The notes under the pieces were generated by a model. That model saw nothing but the letters and a program-made list of their open reading frames with translations, was not told the DNA's origin and made no database searches. A stretch of 64,000 nt of DNA from Fusobacterium sp. CAG:439 (GTDB taxonomy: Bacteria > Cyanobacteriota > Vampirovibrionia > Gastranaerophilales > Gastranaerophilaceae). This document shows, piece after piece, positions 32,327 to 41,799 of the stretch. The stretch lies in the NCBI GenBank assembly GCA_000438175.1, contig FR900472.1:61244-125243 (forward strand). Direction: 5' to 3'. The position numbers were made by a program, and so were the translations under genes. Position 1 is the first letter of the stretch, and every line of letters starts with the position of its first letter.

Positions 32327-34000
32327 ATGTTTGGAAAACACCTGAAAATAGTTGAACAAATTGCAATCGTATTTATTTTTGCGGTTATTGTTCCTATGAC
32401 AATAAGCGGGTTTATTATAAACAATATTAACCAGCAGTCGATGCGATATCAGCTTAGAGAATCCGCTGTTCTGATTGCAAATATGGTGTCAGATGAGATT
32501 GATTTTTTCAATAAGACTGTTTCCAGCAATCTTGATCAAATTGTTTATTCTCTTAATTACCTGCCTGCAAAAAAGGCAAAAAATGACTATCTCCGTTCCG
32601 TTGTCAAAAAACTTCCCGATTGTGAAGAGTTGAAAATAGTCTCACCTGAACAGCTGGATGAAATTCATGAAAGAAACAAAATTAACAAAAAGGCGACAGT
32701 TCCGGTAAAAATAAATGACACTCAATTTCTTGTAGCAACTTATAAAATGGACGCAATAAAAGATGAATTATTTCGTTCAATTGCTGATGATAAAAGACAG
32801 ATTTATGTTCTTACAAATGACGGGGATTTGATTGCTGAACATAATTATACTGAAGAAGCTTATAAAAAAACGGTTTCTCTTTTGCCTGACAGGCTGAAAA
32901 AAAACAAGCCCGTAATATTCGGAGATGTGAAAAATCAGCCCCTTGTTTATGTTTCAAAAGATGACCCGAAAATTACAATTATAGTCAATACAACAGAAAA
33001 GGTTACGCGTAAAGCTATTACAAATAACAGTTTGAAAATAATTTTATCCTGTCTTTTTGCAACTTTTACAATTATATTTGTGGTTGCATTATATACGTAT
33101 TATCTTTACATCAATATAAGACAATTATTTAAAGGGATTATTGCAATTTCAAAAGGTAATTATGAACGGCAGATAAGACTTTTGACTACTGCATTTACAC
33201 CGCACGAAATAATATTTCTTGCATTTGAATTTAACCGTATGGCAACAGAAATTCACAAATCATACATCCAGTTAAAGAAAAATAACGTGGAATTGAAACA
33301 GTTAAACGAATTCCGCTCAAATCTTATTGATACCGTAAGCCATGAACTTCGTACTCCGTTGACAAGTATTCAGGGTTATACATCAAGGCTTATGCGTCAG
33401 GATATTAAAATTGATGAGGAAACAAGACAAAAATCTTTGAGAATAATTAAGGAGCAATCAGAGCGTTTAAAACGTTTAATTGAGGATTTACTGACTATCC
33501 CGGATATTGAAGGAATGCGCCTGAGAACAAAATCCGAGCAGGTCTGGGTTCCCGAAGTTCTTGAAGAAGCGAGAATATTGATTAAAAATAAAGACAACAA
33601 AGAAATAATATTTAATATCAGCGATGATTTTCCGTTGGTGGAAGCTGATAAAGACAGGCTGCTGCAGGTGTTTGTAAACCTTCTTGAAAATGCCGCAAAA
33701 TATGCCTCAGAGGGGTCAAAAATTGTAGTTGATACTGCTGTTGCCGGCGGTAATGCAAAAATATTTGTTAAAAACGACTGTGAAGTAATTCCTCCTAAAA
33801 AGTTAAATAAGCTGTTTGAAAAATTTATTCGTCTTGATGATAATACCACAAGAACAACACGCGGCACAGGGCTGGGGTTGTTTATAGTTAAAGGACTTGT
33901 AGAGGCTATGAACGGTGAAATTACACTTCGCAGTGATAAAGAGTGCGGTTTTTGTGTTGAACTGACGCTGAAACTTGTCAAAGTTACGGAGAATGTATAA
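32327..34000 (+). CDS. Membrane sensor histidine kinase
   Basis: A 557-residue kinase. Membrane segment 1 lies at about residues 10-32, an extracytoplasmic sensor at 33-235, segment 2 at 236-262, then HAMP. The His box is VSHELRTPLTSIQGY, the N box FVNLLENAAKYA and the G box GTGLGLFIVKGL. It should phosphorylate the OmpR-type regulator encoded just upstream. Its stop is followed immediately by the tadA start. Confidence 0.9.
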   Translation: MFGKHLKIVEQIAIVFIFAVIVPMTISGFIINNINQQSMRYQLRESAVLIANMVSDEIDFFNKTVSSNLDQIVYSLNYLPAKKAKNDYLRSVVKKLPDCEELKIVSPEQLDEIHERNKINKKATVPVKINDTQFLVATYKMDAIKDELFRSIADDKRQIYVLTNDGDLIAEHNYTEEAYKKTVSLLPDRLKKNKPVIFGDVKNQPLVYVSKDDPKITIIVNTTEKVTRKAITNNSLKIILSCLFATFTIIFVVALYTYYLYINIRQLFKGIIAISKGNYERQIRLLTTAFTPHEIIFLAFEFNRMATEIHKSYIQLKKNNVELKQLNEFRSNLIDTVSHELRTPLTSIQGYTSRLMRQDIKIDEETRQKSLRIIKEQSERLKRLIEDLLTIPDIEGMRLRTKSEQVWVPEVLEEARILIKNKDNKEIIFNISDDFPLVEADKDRLLQVFVNLLENAAKYASEGSKIVVDTAVAGGNAKIFVKNDCEVIPPKKLNKLFEKFIRLDDNTTRTTRGTGLGLFIVKGLVEAMNGEITLRSDKECGFCVELTLKLVKVTENV

Positions 34001-34438
34001 ATGAAACGTGCCGTAAAACTTGCCGAAAATGCTAACGGAGAAATTCCTGTCGGGGCAATAATAGTTAAAGACGGTGAGGTTATAGCCGAAGCATTTAACC
34101 AAAAAGAAACACTTAATGATGTAACTGCTCATGCAGAAATTCTTGCAATTCGTGAAGCCGAACGAAAACTTGCCCGCTGGCGTCTTGATGACTGCGAAAT
34201 GTATGTTACTCTTGAACCCTGTCCGATGTGTGCATGGGCAATAGTTTCGGCGAGATTAAAAACTGTTTATTTCGGCTCATACGACCATAATTACGGAGCT
34301 CTTGGCTCTGTTACGGACGTGAGAAAACTTGCTAATTCAAAAATGAAAGTTTACGGGGGGATTTTGGAAGAAGATTGTGATAAAATATTAAAGGAATATT
34401 TCAAGGAGCTGAGAAATGATTACAAAAATCGAGATTGA
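34001..34438 (+). CDS. tadA: tRNA-specific adenosine deaminase
   Basis: A 145-residue zinc deaminase converting A34 to inosine in tRNA-Arg. The catalytic motifs are HAEILAIREAE (His ligand and catalytic Glu) and EPCPMCAWAI (two Cys ligands), followed by the typical FGSYDHNYGALGSV. It starts directly after the kinase stop. The gene end overlaps the TIGR02757 gene by 23 bases. Confidence 0.9.
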   Translation: MKRAVKLAENANGEIPVGAIIVKDGEVIAEAFNQKETLNDVTAHAEILAIREAERKLARWRLDDCEMYVTLEPCPMCAWAIVSARLKTVYFGSYDHNYGALGSVTDVRKLANSKMKVYGGILEEDCDKILKEYFKELRNDYKNRD

Positions 34439-35165
34439 TAAATTAGCCGAAACTTATGAAACCGTTGATTTTATAAAAGATGACCCTGTCAGAGTTCCGA
34501 ATAGATTTACTGATAAGAAAGATATAGAAATAGCGGGTTTTATTGCATCTATTGTTGCTTACGGAAGGCGTGAAGTTTTTTTGAAAAAGCTTGATACACT
34601 TTTCGAGATTGCACAGAATGAACCTCTAAATTTTATTTTAAATTTTGAATCGAAAATTCTCGGTGATTTTAACTATCGTTTTGGAAAGCCTGATGATTTT
34701 GCGCAGATTTTTATGATAATGCGTGATTTGTATTCAAAACAAGGCGGACTTGAAGAACTTTTCAAATACGGTTATGAAAATCCTGTATCTGATAATATGT
34801 TTATACCTATTACTGACTATTTTTATTCCCGTGCAAAAGATAATACTTCTCAAGGATTTCGTTTTATGATACCGGATGCACGCAAAGGCAGTGCTATGAA
34901 GAGAATGTGTATGTATCTCAGGTGGATGGTCAGAAAAGGTCCTGTGGATTTCGGTATATGGAATTTTATGAAACCGTCGGAACTTTTAATCCCTCTTGAT
35001 ACTCACGTTGCAAGACTTTCAAGAGAAATGGGGCTTCTGACAAGAAATGCAAATGATTTTAAATCAGTTCTTGAAATTACCGAAAATCTTCGTAAATTTG
35101 ACCCTGAAGACCCGACAAAATATGACTTTGCACTGTTCGGTTACGGGGTTAATAATAAAGGGTAA
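34416..35165 (+). CDS. TIGR02757 family protein (DUF2400)
   Basis: A 249-residue protein with the whole-length pattern of the TIGR02757/DUF2400 family: PVRVPNRFTDKKDIEIAGFI near the start, AMKRMCMYLRWMVRKGPVDFG in the middle, and IPLDTHVARLSREMGL, which resembles a DNA-glycosylase-like helix-hairpin-helix region. The function is unknown. The family usually ends near the KYDFALFGYG motif seen here. It overlaps tadA, with AAGGAG inside tadA as ribosome binding site. Confidence 0.8.
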   Translation: MITKIEIDKLAETYETVDFIKDDPVRVPNRFTDKKDIEIAGFIASIVAYGRREVFLKKLDTLFEIAQNEPLNFILNFESKILGDFNYRFGKPDDFAQIFMIMRDLYSKQGGLEELFKYGYENPVSDNMFIPITDYFYSRAKDNTSQGFRFMIPDARKGSAMKRMCMYLRWMVRKGPVDFGIWNFMKPSELLIPLDTHVARLSREMGLLTRNANDFKSVLEITENLRKFDPEDPTKYDFALFGYGVNNKG

Positions 35166-35168
35166 TGC

Positions 35169-35651
35169 ATGAAAAAAAGTATTATTAGTACTAGTATATA
35201 TATTATTCTTGTGCTTATTTTGTTTGCATTGGTTATAATTTTTTATCCGTGTAAAGGTTATTTTTCTTGTGACAGATTGCAAAATATTTGCAGATATGAG
35301 CGTGTTTCCGTTTTTAACCGGAAATACATCAAAACAGCTAAGTTAAGCTCGCTTTCAAACGCTCAATATACTTCGCTTATTGCAAGACACAGGCATGATG
35401 ATTTAATGTATCTTATTGATTATGATAAAAGCCGCGATGATAATGTATTTGTACAATTCAGTTTTCCGACATTGCATGATGCCAGAGATACAGGTAATAA
35501 ATTTGATGCTTACTTAAAGTCGAATGAACAGGAATTTAAATATACAGATAAAGGGCAGGCAAAAACATTTCGCAATATAATGCTGTTTTTAACTGTTTGT
35601 TTATTAATCAGTTTAGCTAATTTTTATTTTAATCCGCAAAATGATTATTAA
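35169..35651 (+). CDS. Hypothetical membrane protein
   Basis: A 160-residue protein with two membrane segments (about residues 5-26 and 138-155) enclosing a polar domain of about 110 residues that contains three Cys. It starts 3 bases after the previous gene and closes the run that begins with the response regulator. No family is recognised. Confidence 0.55.
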   Translation: MKKSIISTSIYIILVLILFALVIIFYPCKGYFSCDRLQNICRYERVSVFNRKYIKTAKLSSLSNAQYTSLIARHRHDDLMYLIDYDKSRDDNVFVQFSFPTLHDARDTGNKFDAYLKSNEQEFKYTDKGQAKTFRNIMLFLTVCLLISLANFYFNPQNDY

Positions 35652-35729
35652 AAACGGCTGCGCTTTTTCTTTAGTGAATACCGGATAAATATATACAACA
35701 CCTGTGTATCGGGTGGAGCGGCAAGCTCC

Positions 35730-36602
35730 CTATTCGCCCAGATTTATTTGCGAGAATTGAACGATTTTGTTTTTACCGCGTTTTTTAGCATTGTATAATG
35801 CATGCTCTGCATAACGGATTATTGTATTTGCATCTTCTTCTGTATTTTCAATACAAGGATAAGTTGCTATGCCGCCTGAAATTGTAATAGGATGTCTTTC
35901 TTCTTCTCCGGCGGGTATAAATTCCATTCTTTCAATATCTTTTCTAAATCTTTCCGCAAATAAAAATGCATTTTCTTCAGAAGTGTTAGGCAGGATAAGT
36001 AAAAATTCTTCATCGCCGTAACGGGTAAGGATATCTTCTTTTCTGATAAGCTGTTTTAATTTATCAGCGATAGAACGAAGCAGAACGTCGCCCCATTCGT
36101 AACCGTAAATATCATTTACAACCTTGAAAAAGTCAAGGTCAAAAAGCAGGCAGGAAAGTTTTGTACCGTAGCGTCTTGCTCTTGAAATTTCCTGATCAAG
36201 ACGTTCCTGCATGTATTTTCTGTTATGCAGACCAGTTAATTCGTCTGTTGTAGATACAACTTTGAGTTTATCGCGTAATTCTTTATATTTTAAAAGGGCA
36301 TTAGCTCTTATAACAAGTTCCATGTTGTCTACAGGAGTTTTTATAAAATCAAAAATGACAGCTCTTACGGTTGTACCTTTGAAAACGTCGCCGATAAATA
36401 ATGTCGGAGCTTTGAATTTTGTTGTCATTAAAACGTCTTTGATATTCGGAACACTTTCTACAACTACAAGTCCGGGGTTAAGTGTTTCGTAATCTTTAAG
36501 ATTTTCAGCACTTTCAATTCTTACGTTTGTATCATCTATCTGCGCTAAAACATCTGCGAGTTTTGATTCATTTTTATCTGTATAAACAACAACATTTTTC
36601 AT
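35730..36602 (-). CDS. Pseudo-receiver and GGDEF-like protein with altered active site
   Basis: A 290-residue protein. Residues 1-105 look like a receiver fold without the conserved Asp/Lys set (pseudo-receiver). Residues 118-285 are a GGDEF domain: TTDELTGLHNRKYM, LLFDLDFFKVVND (metal-binding Asp) and TISGGIATYP are normal, but the active-site loop is RYGDEEF, with Asp at the second Gly of GG(D/E)EF. That change may weaken or abolish synthesis of c-di-GMP, leaving a sensor role. Ribosome binding site AGGAATT. Confidence 0.8.
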   Translation of the reverse strand: MKNVVVYTDKNESKLADVLAQIDDTNVRIESAENLKDYETLNPGLVVVESVPNIKDVLMTTKFKAPTLFIGDVFKGTTVRAVIFDFIKTPVDNMELVIRANALLKYKELRDKLKVVSTTDELTGLHNRKYMQERLDQEISRARRYGTKLSCLLFDLDFFKVVNDIYGYEWGDVLLRSIADKLKQLIRKEDILTRYGDEEFLLILPNTSEENAFLFAERFRKDIERMEFIPAGEEERHPITISGGIATYPCIENTEEDANTIIRYAEHALYNAKKRGKNKIVQFSQINLGE

Positions 36603-36727
36603 TTTTATAATTCCTAAACTTTTAGTCTCTCTATTCTTTATTTATACCATATTGAGCCGTTTAAATCAATAGGTAAATAAAATTTAATAAAATGCCGTAC
36701 ACGCTTTTTCCATGCTAAAATCAGTAT

Positions 36728-37249
36728 ATGCTAAGCGTAAAAATAAAACCGATGCAAAAAGATGATCTTGATGCTGTAATTTCAATTGAGGCACAGGCAT
36801 ACGGTCCTCATCACTGGTCTAAAGATTCGTTTATGAGTGAATTATCCAATGATCTGGCAAAATATTTCAGTGTGTTTAACAGTGACGGGGATTTGATTGC
36901 ATACTGCGGCTGCTGGCAGATTTTAGAAGAGGCTCATATAACCAATATTGCAGTATCTCCTGCTTACAGACGCAATCACATTGGTGAGACATTACTAACA
37001 ACAATAATCGATGAGTGCTACAGAAATATGGCGAAGTACATTACACTTGAGGTTCGTGTAAGTAACAAGCCTGCAATAGCACTGTATGAGAAATACGGGT
37101 TTAAATCTCTCGGGACAAGAAAAGGTTACTATCAGGACAATAATGAAGATGCTTTAATAATGTGGACAGAAAATATTTTTTACGATAAATTTAAATCAGG
37201 ATATGAAAAAAATGTCGCTGTTCTAAAGGGGAAAATTAATATTTTATGA
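36728..37249 (+). CDS. rimI: Ribosomal-protein-alanine N-acetyltransferase-like protein
   Basis: A 173-residue GNAT. Acetyl-CoA loop: VSPAYRRNHIGETLL; substrate-side motifs: EEAHITNIAV, ITLEVRVSNKPAIALYEKYGF and the RKGYYQDNNEDALIM tail typical of RimI, which acetylates the N-terminus of ribosomal protein S18 or related targets. There is no Shine-Dalgarno; an extended -10 (TGCTAAAAT, box 36716-36721) ends six bases before the ATG. The gene end overlaps bioY by 4 bases. Confidence 0.8.
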   Translation: MLSVKIKPMQKDDLDAVISIEAQAYGPHHWSKDSFMSELSNDLAKYFSVFNSDGDLIAYCGCWQILEEAHITNIAVSPAYRRNHIGETLLTTIIDECYRNMAKYITLEVRVSNKPAIALYEKYGFKSLGTRKGYYQDNNEDALIMWTENIFYDKFKSGYEKNVAVLKGKINIL

Positions 37250-37905
37250 CAGACACTGCCGCGCCGAAAATAAGGGTAATTAAAAAACAAATTGAAGGTA
37301 TAAGATTAACTTTCGGAAGTTTGCTGCTTGTTTTATGCTGTACGTTTTTAATTATACTTGCAACGTTTGTTCAGTTTAACGTAAGTCATTTTATACTTCC
37401 GTTAGGACTTTTTAAGGGTGAACCTCTTGTATTAAGCGATTATATTCATACATACAGGCTTATTCCTCAGGTGCCGATAATTATGTTCGTTGGTGCTTTT
37501 CTCGGCAGAAGATACGGTATAGCAAGTATTTTATTATATATTTTGCTCGGTTTGTTTATCATTCCCGTATTTGCGCTTGGCGGAGGACCTAAATATATTT
37601 TTGAATACAGTTTCGGGTATATTCTGGCTTATATTCCTGCGGTATTTTTTGCAGGCTCTATTTTAAAAAGCGGTTATACAAACAGAAATATGCTGCATGC
37701 TGTTCTGGTCGGAGTTTTAACAATCCATCTGATAGGTGTTTTATATATGCTTTTTATTGCAGGGCTTAGACATGAAGGCTCTGAATTTATGCTGGGTTGG
37801 ATTGCTGCTCAGAGCGGTGTCAAAATTATTTATGATTTCGTTTTTAGTTTTGCAGCGGTATTTGTTGCAAAGTACGCAAAGATTATTCTATGGTTTTTTA
37901 TGTAA
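37246..37905 (+). CDS. bioY: BioY-family biotin transporter component
   Basis: A 219-residue integral membrane protein with six hydrophobic segments. The signature FVGAFLGRRYGIASILLYIL and ALGGGPKYIFEYSFGYILAY matches the BioY S-component, which binds biotin for uptake, alone or with an ECF module. No ECF ATPases are nearby. Translationally coupled to rimI. The N-terminal 18 residues are polar and extra to the usual core. Confidence 0.85.
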   Translation: MTDTAAPKIRVIKKQIEGIRLTFGSLLLVLCCTFLIILATFVQFNVSHFILPLGLFKGEPLVLSDYIHTYRLIPQVPIIMFVGAFLGRRYGIASILLYILLGLFIIPVFALGGGPKYIFEYSFGYILAYIPAVFFAGSILKSGYTNRNMLHAVLVGVLTIHLIGVLYMLFIAGLRHEGSEFMLGWIAAQSGVKIIYDFVFSFAAVFVAKYAKIILWFFM

Positions 37906-37916
37906 GGAGTTAATTT

Positions 37917-39020
37917 ATGAAAATTCAATCATTACAAAGTCCCTCTTTTGGAAACAGCAGACCGAAGTTTGATGTTCAGGGGCATTCTGGGTCAATGTAT
38001 GATAATCTGCACAATTGCAAACAGACTTATAATTCACAGAATATAATCGATGCTGTTGAGAGCAACAATGTAAAAAAAATACTCGTAAGCTCTCTTTCAG
38101 GTTTAAATCCTCAGGGAAGCGATGTTTTTCAATCGGAACTTAAAGCTGCAAAAGAAATGGAAATTATAACGGGAAACGGGAATGTAAGGATATATCCTCT
38201 TATATCTTGTCAGCCCGGAATTTCAAAAGACAGCGGCGTTGTTGAAAAGTTAATTGAAGGCGGTAAGTTTTACGGGATGAAATTTCACCCGACTAATACG
38301 CAAAAATCAGTGAAAGATAATTTTGAAGCGTATTCAAAATATTTATCACTTGCCGAAGAAAAAGGACTTCCTTGCGTATTTCATTCAATTAGCGACGGGA
38401 AATCAGACCCTGTTGAGATTATAAAATTGGCTGAAAAGCATCCGAAACTTCCTGTTGTTCTCTACCATATTGATTTAATGGCATCGCCCGAGCAGATGGG
38501 TAAAACAATTGACAATATTTCAAATTCCGTAAAAGGCGGCAAATCCAATCTTTTTGTTGACATATCATGGCTTACGGGGCTGTTTGATAATGCCGGACAA
38601 AATAAAAATACAATTAAGCAGGCTCTTGAAAAAATAGGACCTGAAAGAATTTTATTCGGTTCCGATACTCCTATCGCGGAAATGGGCGACAAAGAGAAAT
38701 ACGGAAAATTTGCCGATTTTGTGGAAGATACCGTAAAAGAATTCTATAAGGATAAACCCGAGGATGCCGAAAAAGCCTTAAACAATATTTTTTATGATAA
38801 TGCGGAAGAAGTATTTATTAATAAAAAATGGTATCAAAAACCTGTAATAAAAGGAATTAAAGGGCAGGTTAAAGAAGCTTCATCATCCAAAAAAGGTTTA
38901 CTTATTGCGGCCGGTGTTGCTGCCGCAGGTATAATAGCACTGGTTGTAAAATCAGTCTGTGATGACGCTAAAAAAGCTAAAGCAGCTGAAAATAACCCGT
39001 CCAAAGTTGTTAAGCACTAA
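37917..39020 (+). CDS. Amidohydrolase-family protein with N-terminal SFG motif and C-terminal membrane anchor
   Basis: A 367-residue protein. The N-terminus, MKIQSLQSPSFGNSRPKF, carries the lineage-style SFG motif. The middle (residues 30-300) is an amidohydrolase_2-like TIM barrel: GMKFHPTN, CVFHSISDG, VVLYHIDL and ERILFGSDTPI carry the His/Asp metal ligands. A basic stretch then a hydrophobic helix (about residues 322-343, KKGLLIAAGVAAAGIIALVV) anchors the C-terminus. The substrate is unknown. Ribosome binding site AAGGAG. It overlaps the convergent OppD-like gene by 4 bases. Confidence 0.7.
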   Translation: MKIQSLQSPSFGNSRPKFDVQGHSGSMYDNLHNCKQTYNSQNIIDAVESNNVKKILVSSLSGLNPQGSDVFQSELKAAKEMEIITGNGNVRIYPLISCQPGISKDSGVVEKLIEGGKFYGMKFHPTNTQKSVKDNFEAYSKYLSLAEEKGLPCVFHSISDGKSDPVEIIKLAEKHPKLPVVLYHIDLMASPEQMGKTIDNISNSVKGGKSNLFVDISWLTGLFDNAGQNKNTIKQALEKIGPERILFGSDTPIAEMGDKEKYGKFADFVEDTVKEFYKDKPEDAEKALNNIFYDNAEEVFINKKWYQKPVIKGIKGQVKEASSSKKGLLIAAGVAAAGIIALVVKSVCDDAKKAKAAENNPSKVVKH

Positions 39021-39967
39021 TTGCAGAAACAGGCTGAATAATGGTTTACACCTACATTATCAAGCAGGGGGATTTCTTTTGTGCAAATTTCAATGCATTT
39101 CGGGCATCTGGGGTGAAATCTGCAGCCATTTATATCCTGCATAATATTAGGCGGCTGCCCCTGAATTGTTTCCAATCTCGAACACCTGTTAGACGGAAGT
39201 GAGCGTAAAAGTGCCGTTGAGTAAGGATGTTTGGGATTTGCAAAAAATTCTTTTGCAGGTCCTGTTTCAACAATCCTACCTGCGTACATTACGGAAACAT
39301 AATCGGCGTTTTCTCCCACAAGCGCAAGGTCATGTGTAATTAAAAGAACAGATGTATTTGTGTTATTTTGAATTTCTTTTAGAAGCTTCATTATCTGTGC
39401 CTGAATGGTTACGTCAAGAGCGGTTGTGGGCTCGTCTGCAATTAATATTTCCGCGTTGCAGGCAAGTGCCATTGCAATTATCGCTCGTTGTTTCATACCG
39501 CCTGAAAATTCATGCGGATAAGCTTTCATTCTTTCTTCTGCACAGGGAATTTGAACGGCTTCAAGAGCTTCTATGGCTTTGTTGTAAGCTTCTTTGCCTT
39601 TAAGATGCTGATGGATTTTTATAACTTCCAAAAGCTGATCGCCGACAGTGTACAGAGGGTTTAAAGATGTCATAGGATCCTGCGGAATAAGTGCGATTTT
39701 AGCCCCTCTTGCATGCTGTAATTCTTTTGCGGAAGCTTCAAGCAGATTATTTCCGTCAAACAAAATCTCTCCGCCCGTAATCTTTGCCGTTTTCGGCAGT
39801 AATTGTAAAATGCTCATGGCACTAATTGTTTTACCGCATCCTGATTCTCCCACAAGAGCATGCATCCTGCCCTTTTCAAGTGTAAAAGAAACATTAAACA
39901 ATGCCTGACGAAATCCGCATTCGCAATTAAATCCCAGATTTAAATTTTTGACCTCTAATATCGGCAT
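39017..39967 (-). CDS. Oligopeptide/dipeptide ABC transporter ATP-binding protein
   Basis: A 316-residue ATPase of the OppD/DppD type. Walker A is GESGCGKT, the signature FSGGMKQR, Walker B ILIADEPT, followed by the His switch (ITHDL). The C-terminal extension with CRFHPRCPKCIEIC is the Cys-rich oligopeptide-transporter domain. I chose the start at 39967 (MPILEVKNLNLGF); a TATTAT box lies exactly six bases upstream and no ribosome binding site is present. Permease and binding-protein genes are not adjacent. Confidence 0.85.
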   Translation of the reverse strand: MPILEVKNLNLGFNCECGFRQALFNVSFTLEKGRMHALVGESGCGKTISAMSILQLLPKTAKITGGEILFDGNNLLEASAKELQHARGAKIALIPQDPMTSLNPLYTVGDQLLEVIKIHQHLKGKEAYNKAIEALEAVQIPCAEERMKAYPHEFSGGMKQRAIIAMALACNAEILIADEPTTALDVTIQAQIMKLLKEIQNNTNTSVLLITHDLALVGENADYVSVMYAGRIVETGPAKEFFANPKHPYSTALLRSLPSNRCSRLETIQGQPPNIMQDINGCRFHPRCPKCIEICTKEIPLLDNVGVNHYSACFCN

Positions 39968-40149
39968 AAGCCTATAATACATCATAATCCGCAATATGTG
40001 AATAGTCTTGTCGGGTGCTTTTGTTAACAAATATTAAGAAAATTTTTAATTATCATGCAATTTTTTTTACAAAAAATTTTTTATAAATGCATAGGGGATA
40101 TTTAAAAGTTTAATTTTCTTGTCACGGGGAAAATTAGAAAGGGAAAAAA

Positions 40150-41733
40150 ATGACAGACGTAAAAAAAGTTGATTTAGTATCTGCTAAAAATACTCAAAAA
40201 CAAGCAGTTACAGATCCGGTTGAAAAAGAAAAAGCAGAAAAAGCAAAGTTAAATGCAGAAATTCAAAGAGAACTTGCAACAAAAAAAGCCAGAAAAGAAG
40301 CTGTTGAAGAAGCAAAACAGGCATACTTAAAGTTCGGCACTGTTGAAGGTAAAAAGATTGAATCCGAAAAAGAAGCTCAGAAAATGGCTGAAAACTATGT
40401 AAAAGATAAATATTATGAAGAAAAATCGGATGCTACTCAGGTATTTATGGATAAACAAGCTTACAAAGCCGCCGAAAAAGAACGCAAAGAACAGAGAAAA
40501 GATTTAGTTGAACAGTACAGAAACGAAGGCTTAAGCAGAAAAGAAGCAAAACAAAAAGCCGATGCTCAATTAGTTGAAAATGAATATGTAAGCGGTAAGA
40601 AAACACGTAAATACGTTGAAGGCAACAAAGATTTGTTCTATGACGAAAATGGTAATTTTTCAAGTGATAAATTCAAACAAACAGCCTTAAAATTCGCTAA
40701 CACCCATACACAGGAAGGTGAAGCCGAAAACCATTATTTAAGTCTTAAAGAAAGACGCGAAGTTGCAGAAAAAGAAAATGTTAAAGCAAGCGTAATTAAA
40801 AATATAGCTAAAAAATCTAACTTAGGATACGAAAAAGATAATACAAATCTTTACAGAGGTCTTTATGTTGCAGGTGTAACAGGTGTCGGCGCAGGTTTAG
40901 GCGCAGCACTCGGAGCATCAGGCATACTTGCGGGTAATGTTGTTGCAACTGCAACTTCCACTGCAACATCAACATCCAGTGCAACCGCAAATATTTATGA
41001 TAACGCAGGTAACATCATAGAATCATCAACAGCAACCGATACTGCTACAGCTACCGACACAGCAACTGCTAAAGCAAAATCAGGCTTAAGCAAAGCGGGA
41101 CAAGGTGCAGCAGCAGGTGCATTAATCGGTCTTGGTTTAGGTTTAAGTGCAATGGGCTTTATCAAAGACAAAGGCAGCAAAGAAGCTAAAATCTATACAC
41201 CGGGAAAAGCTGCGGAAATACAGCCTGACCCTATTCCGGAAATTACGACAGCATCTGAACCGACACCTGTTCAGCATGACGAAGCAACAACTCCTTGCCC
41301 TCTTACTCCTGGTGAAGAAAAAGAAGAATATTGTGATTATAAAGTTAAAAAAGGCGAATACTGGCGTGGAATTGTCAAAGCAAAATATACTCATGAAGAC
41401 GGTTCAAAATTAACTCCTGATGAAGAAGTTGCAATAGTTCATCAGTTGAAACAGAAACATGGTATTACCGATTTTACAAAAAATACACAACCTCCTGTAA
41501 TGCGTTTATACACAGAATTTAACGGCAAAAAGTACAATGTAGACTGCGATGCCGATGTTAAAGAAAAAACTTCAAAATTCGCACCTGCAAAAAGATATAC
41601 AGGTAAAGCCGCAGACGGAACCGTAAGATATTTCTACACAGACTGCAACGGTAACAGAAGTCAGTTCTTTAAAACAAAAGAAGAACGCGATGCCGCAATG
41701 AAAGCAGCTGAACAACCCGCAAAAGCAGCTTAA
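40150..41733 (+). CDS. Large Lys/Glu-rich protein with Ala/Thr tract and C-terminal LysM-like region
   Basis: A 527-residue protein not recognised as a whole. Residues 1-230 are Lys/Glu-rich and probably coiled coil. Two glycine-rich hydrophobic segments (about 236-260 and 318-336) flank a low-complexity Ala/Thr/Ser stretch of repeated TAT/SAT units (260-305). After residue 395, CDYKVKKGEYWRGIVKAKYT resembles a LysM start (YxVKxGD), suggesting peptidoglycan contact. Ribosome binding site AGAAAGGG. The codon use fits its neighbours. Structural or envelope function is inference. Confidence 0.5.
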   Translation: MTDVKKVDLVSAKNTQKQAVTDPVEKEKAEKAKLNAEIQRELATKKARKEAVEEAKQAYLKFGTVEGKKIESEKEAQKMAENYVKDKYYEEKSDATQVFMDKQAYKAAEKERKEQRKDLVEQYRNEGLSRKEAKQKADAQLVENEYVSGKKTRKYVEGNKDLFYDENGNFSSDKFKQTALKFANTHTQEGEAENHYLSLKERREVAEKENVKASVIKNIAKKSNLGYEKDNTNLYRGLYVAGVTGVGAGLGAALGASGILAGNVVATATSTATSTSSATANIYDNAGNIIESSTATDTATATDTATAKAKSGLSKAGQGAAAGALIGLGLGLSAMGFIKDKGSKEAKIYTPGKAAEIQPDPIPEITTASEPTPVQHDEATTPCPLTPGEEKEEYCDYKVKKGEYWRGIVKAKYTHEDGSKLTPDEEVAIVHQLKQKHGITDFTKNTQPPVMRLYTEFNGKKYNVDCDADVKEKTSKFAPAKRYTGKAADGTVRYFYTDCNGNRSQFFKTKEERDAAMKAAEQPAKAA

Positions 41734-41768
41734 TTATCAACTAAATTACGTCTCCTTTATATAATAAA

Positions 41769-41799
41769 AAAAGACCTTCCACCCTCAGGAAGGTCTTTT
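41769..41799. terminator. Bidirectional terminator
   Basis: AAAAGACCTTCC and GGAAGGTCTTTT, a perfect 12-bp stem with a 7-base loop and A/T tracts on both sides. It serves 40150-41733 on the plus strand and ispE on the minus strand. Confidence 0.9.
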
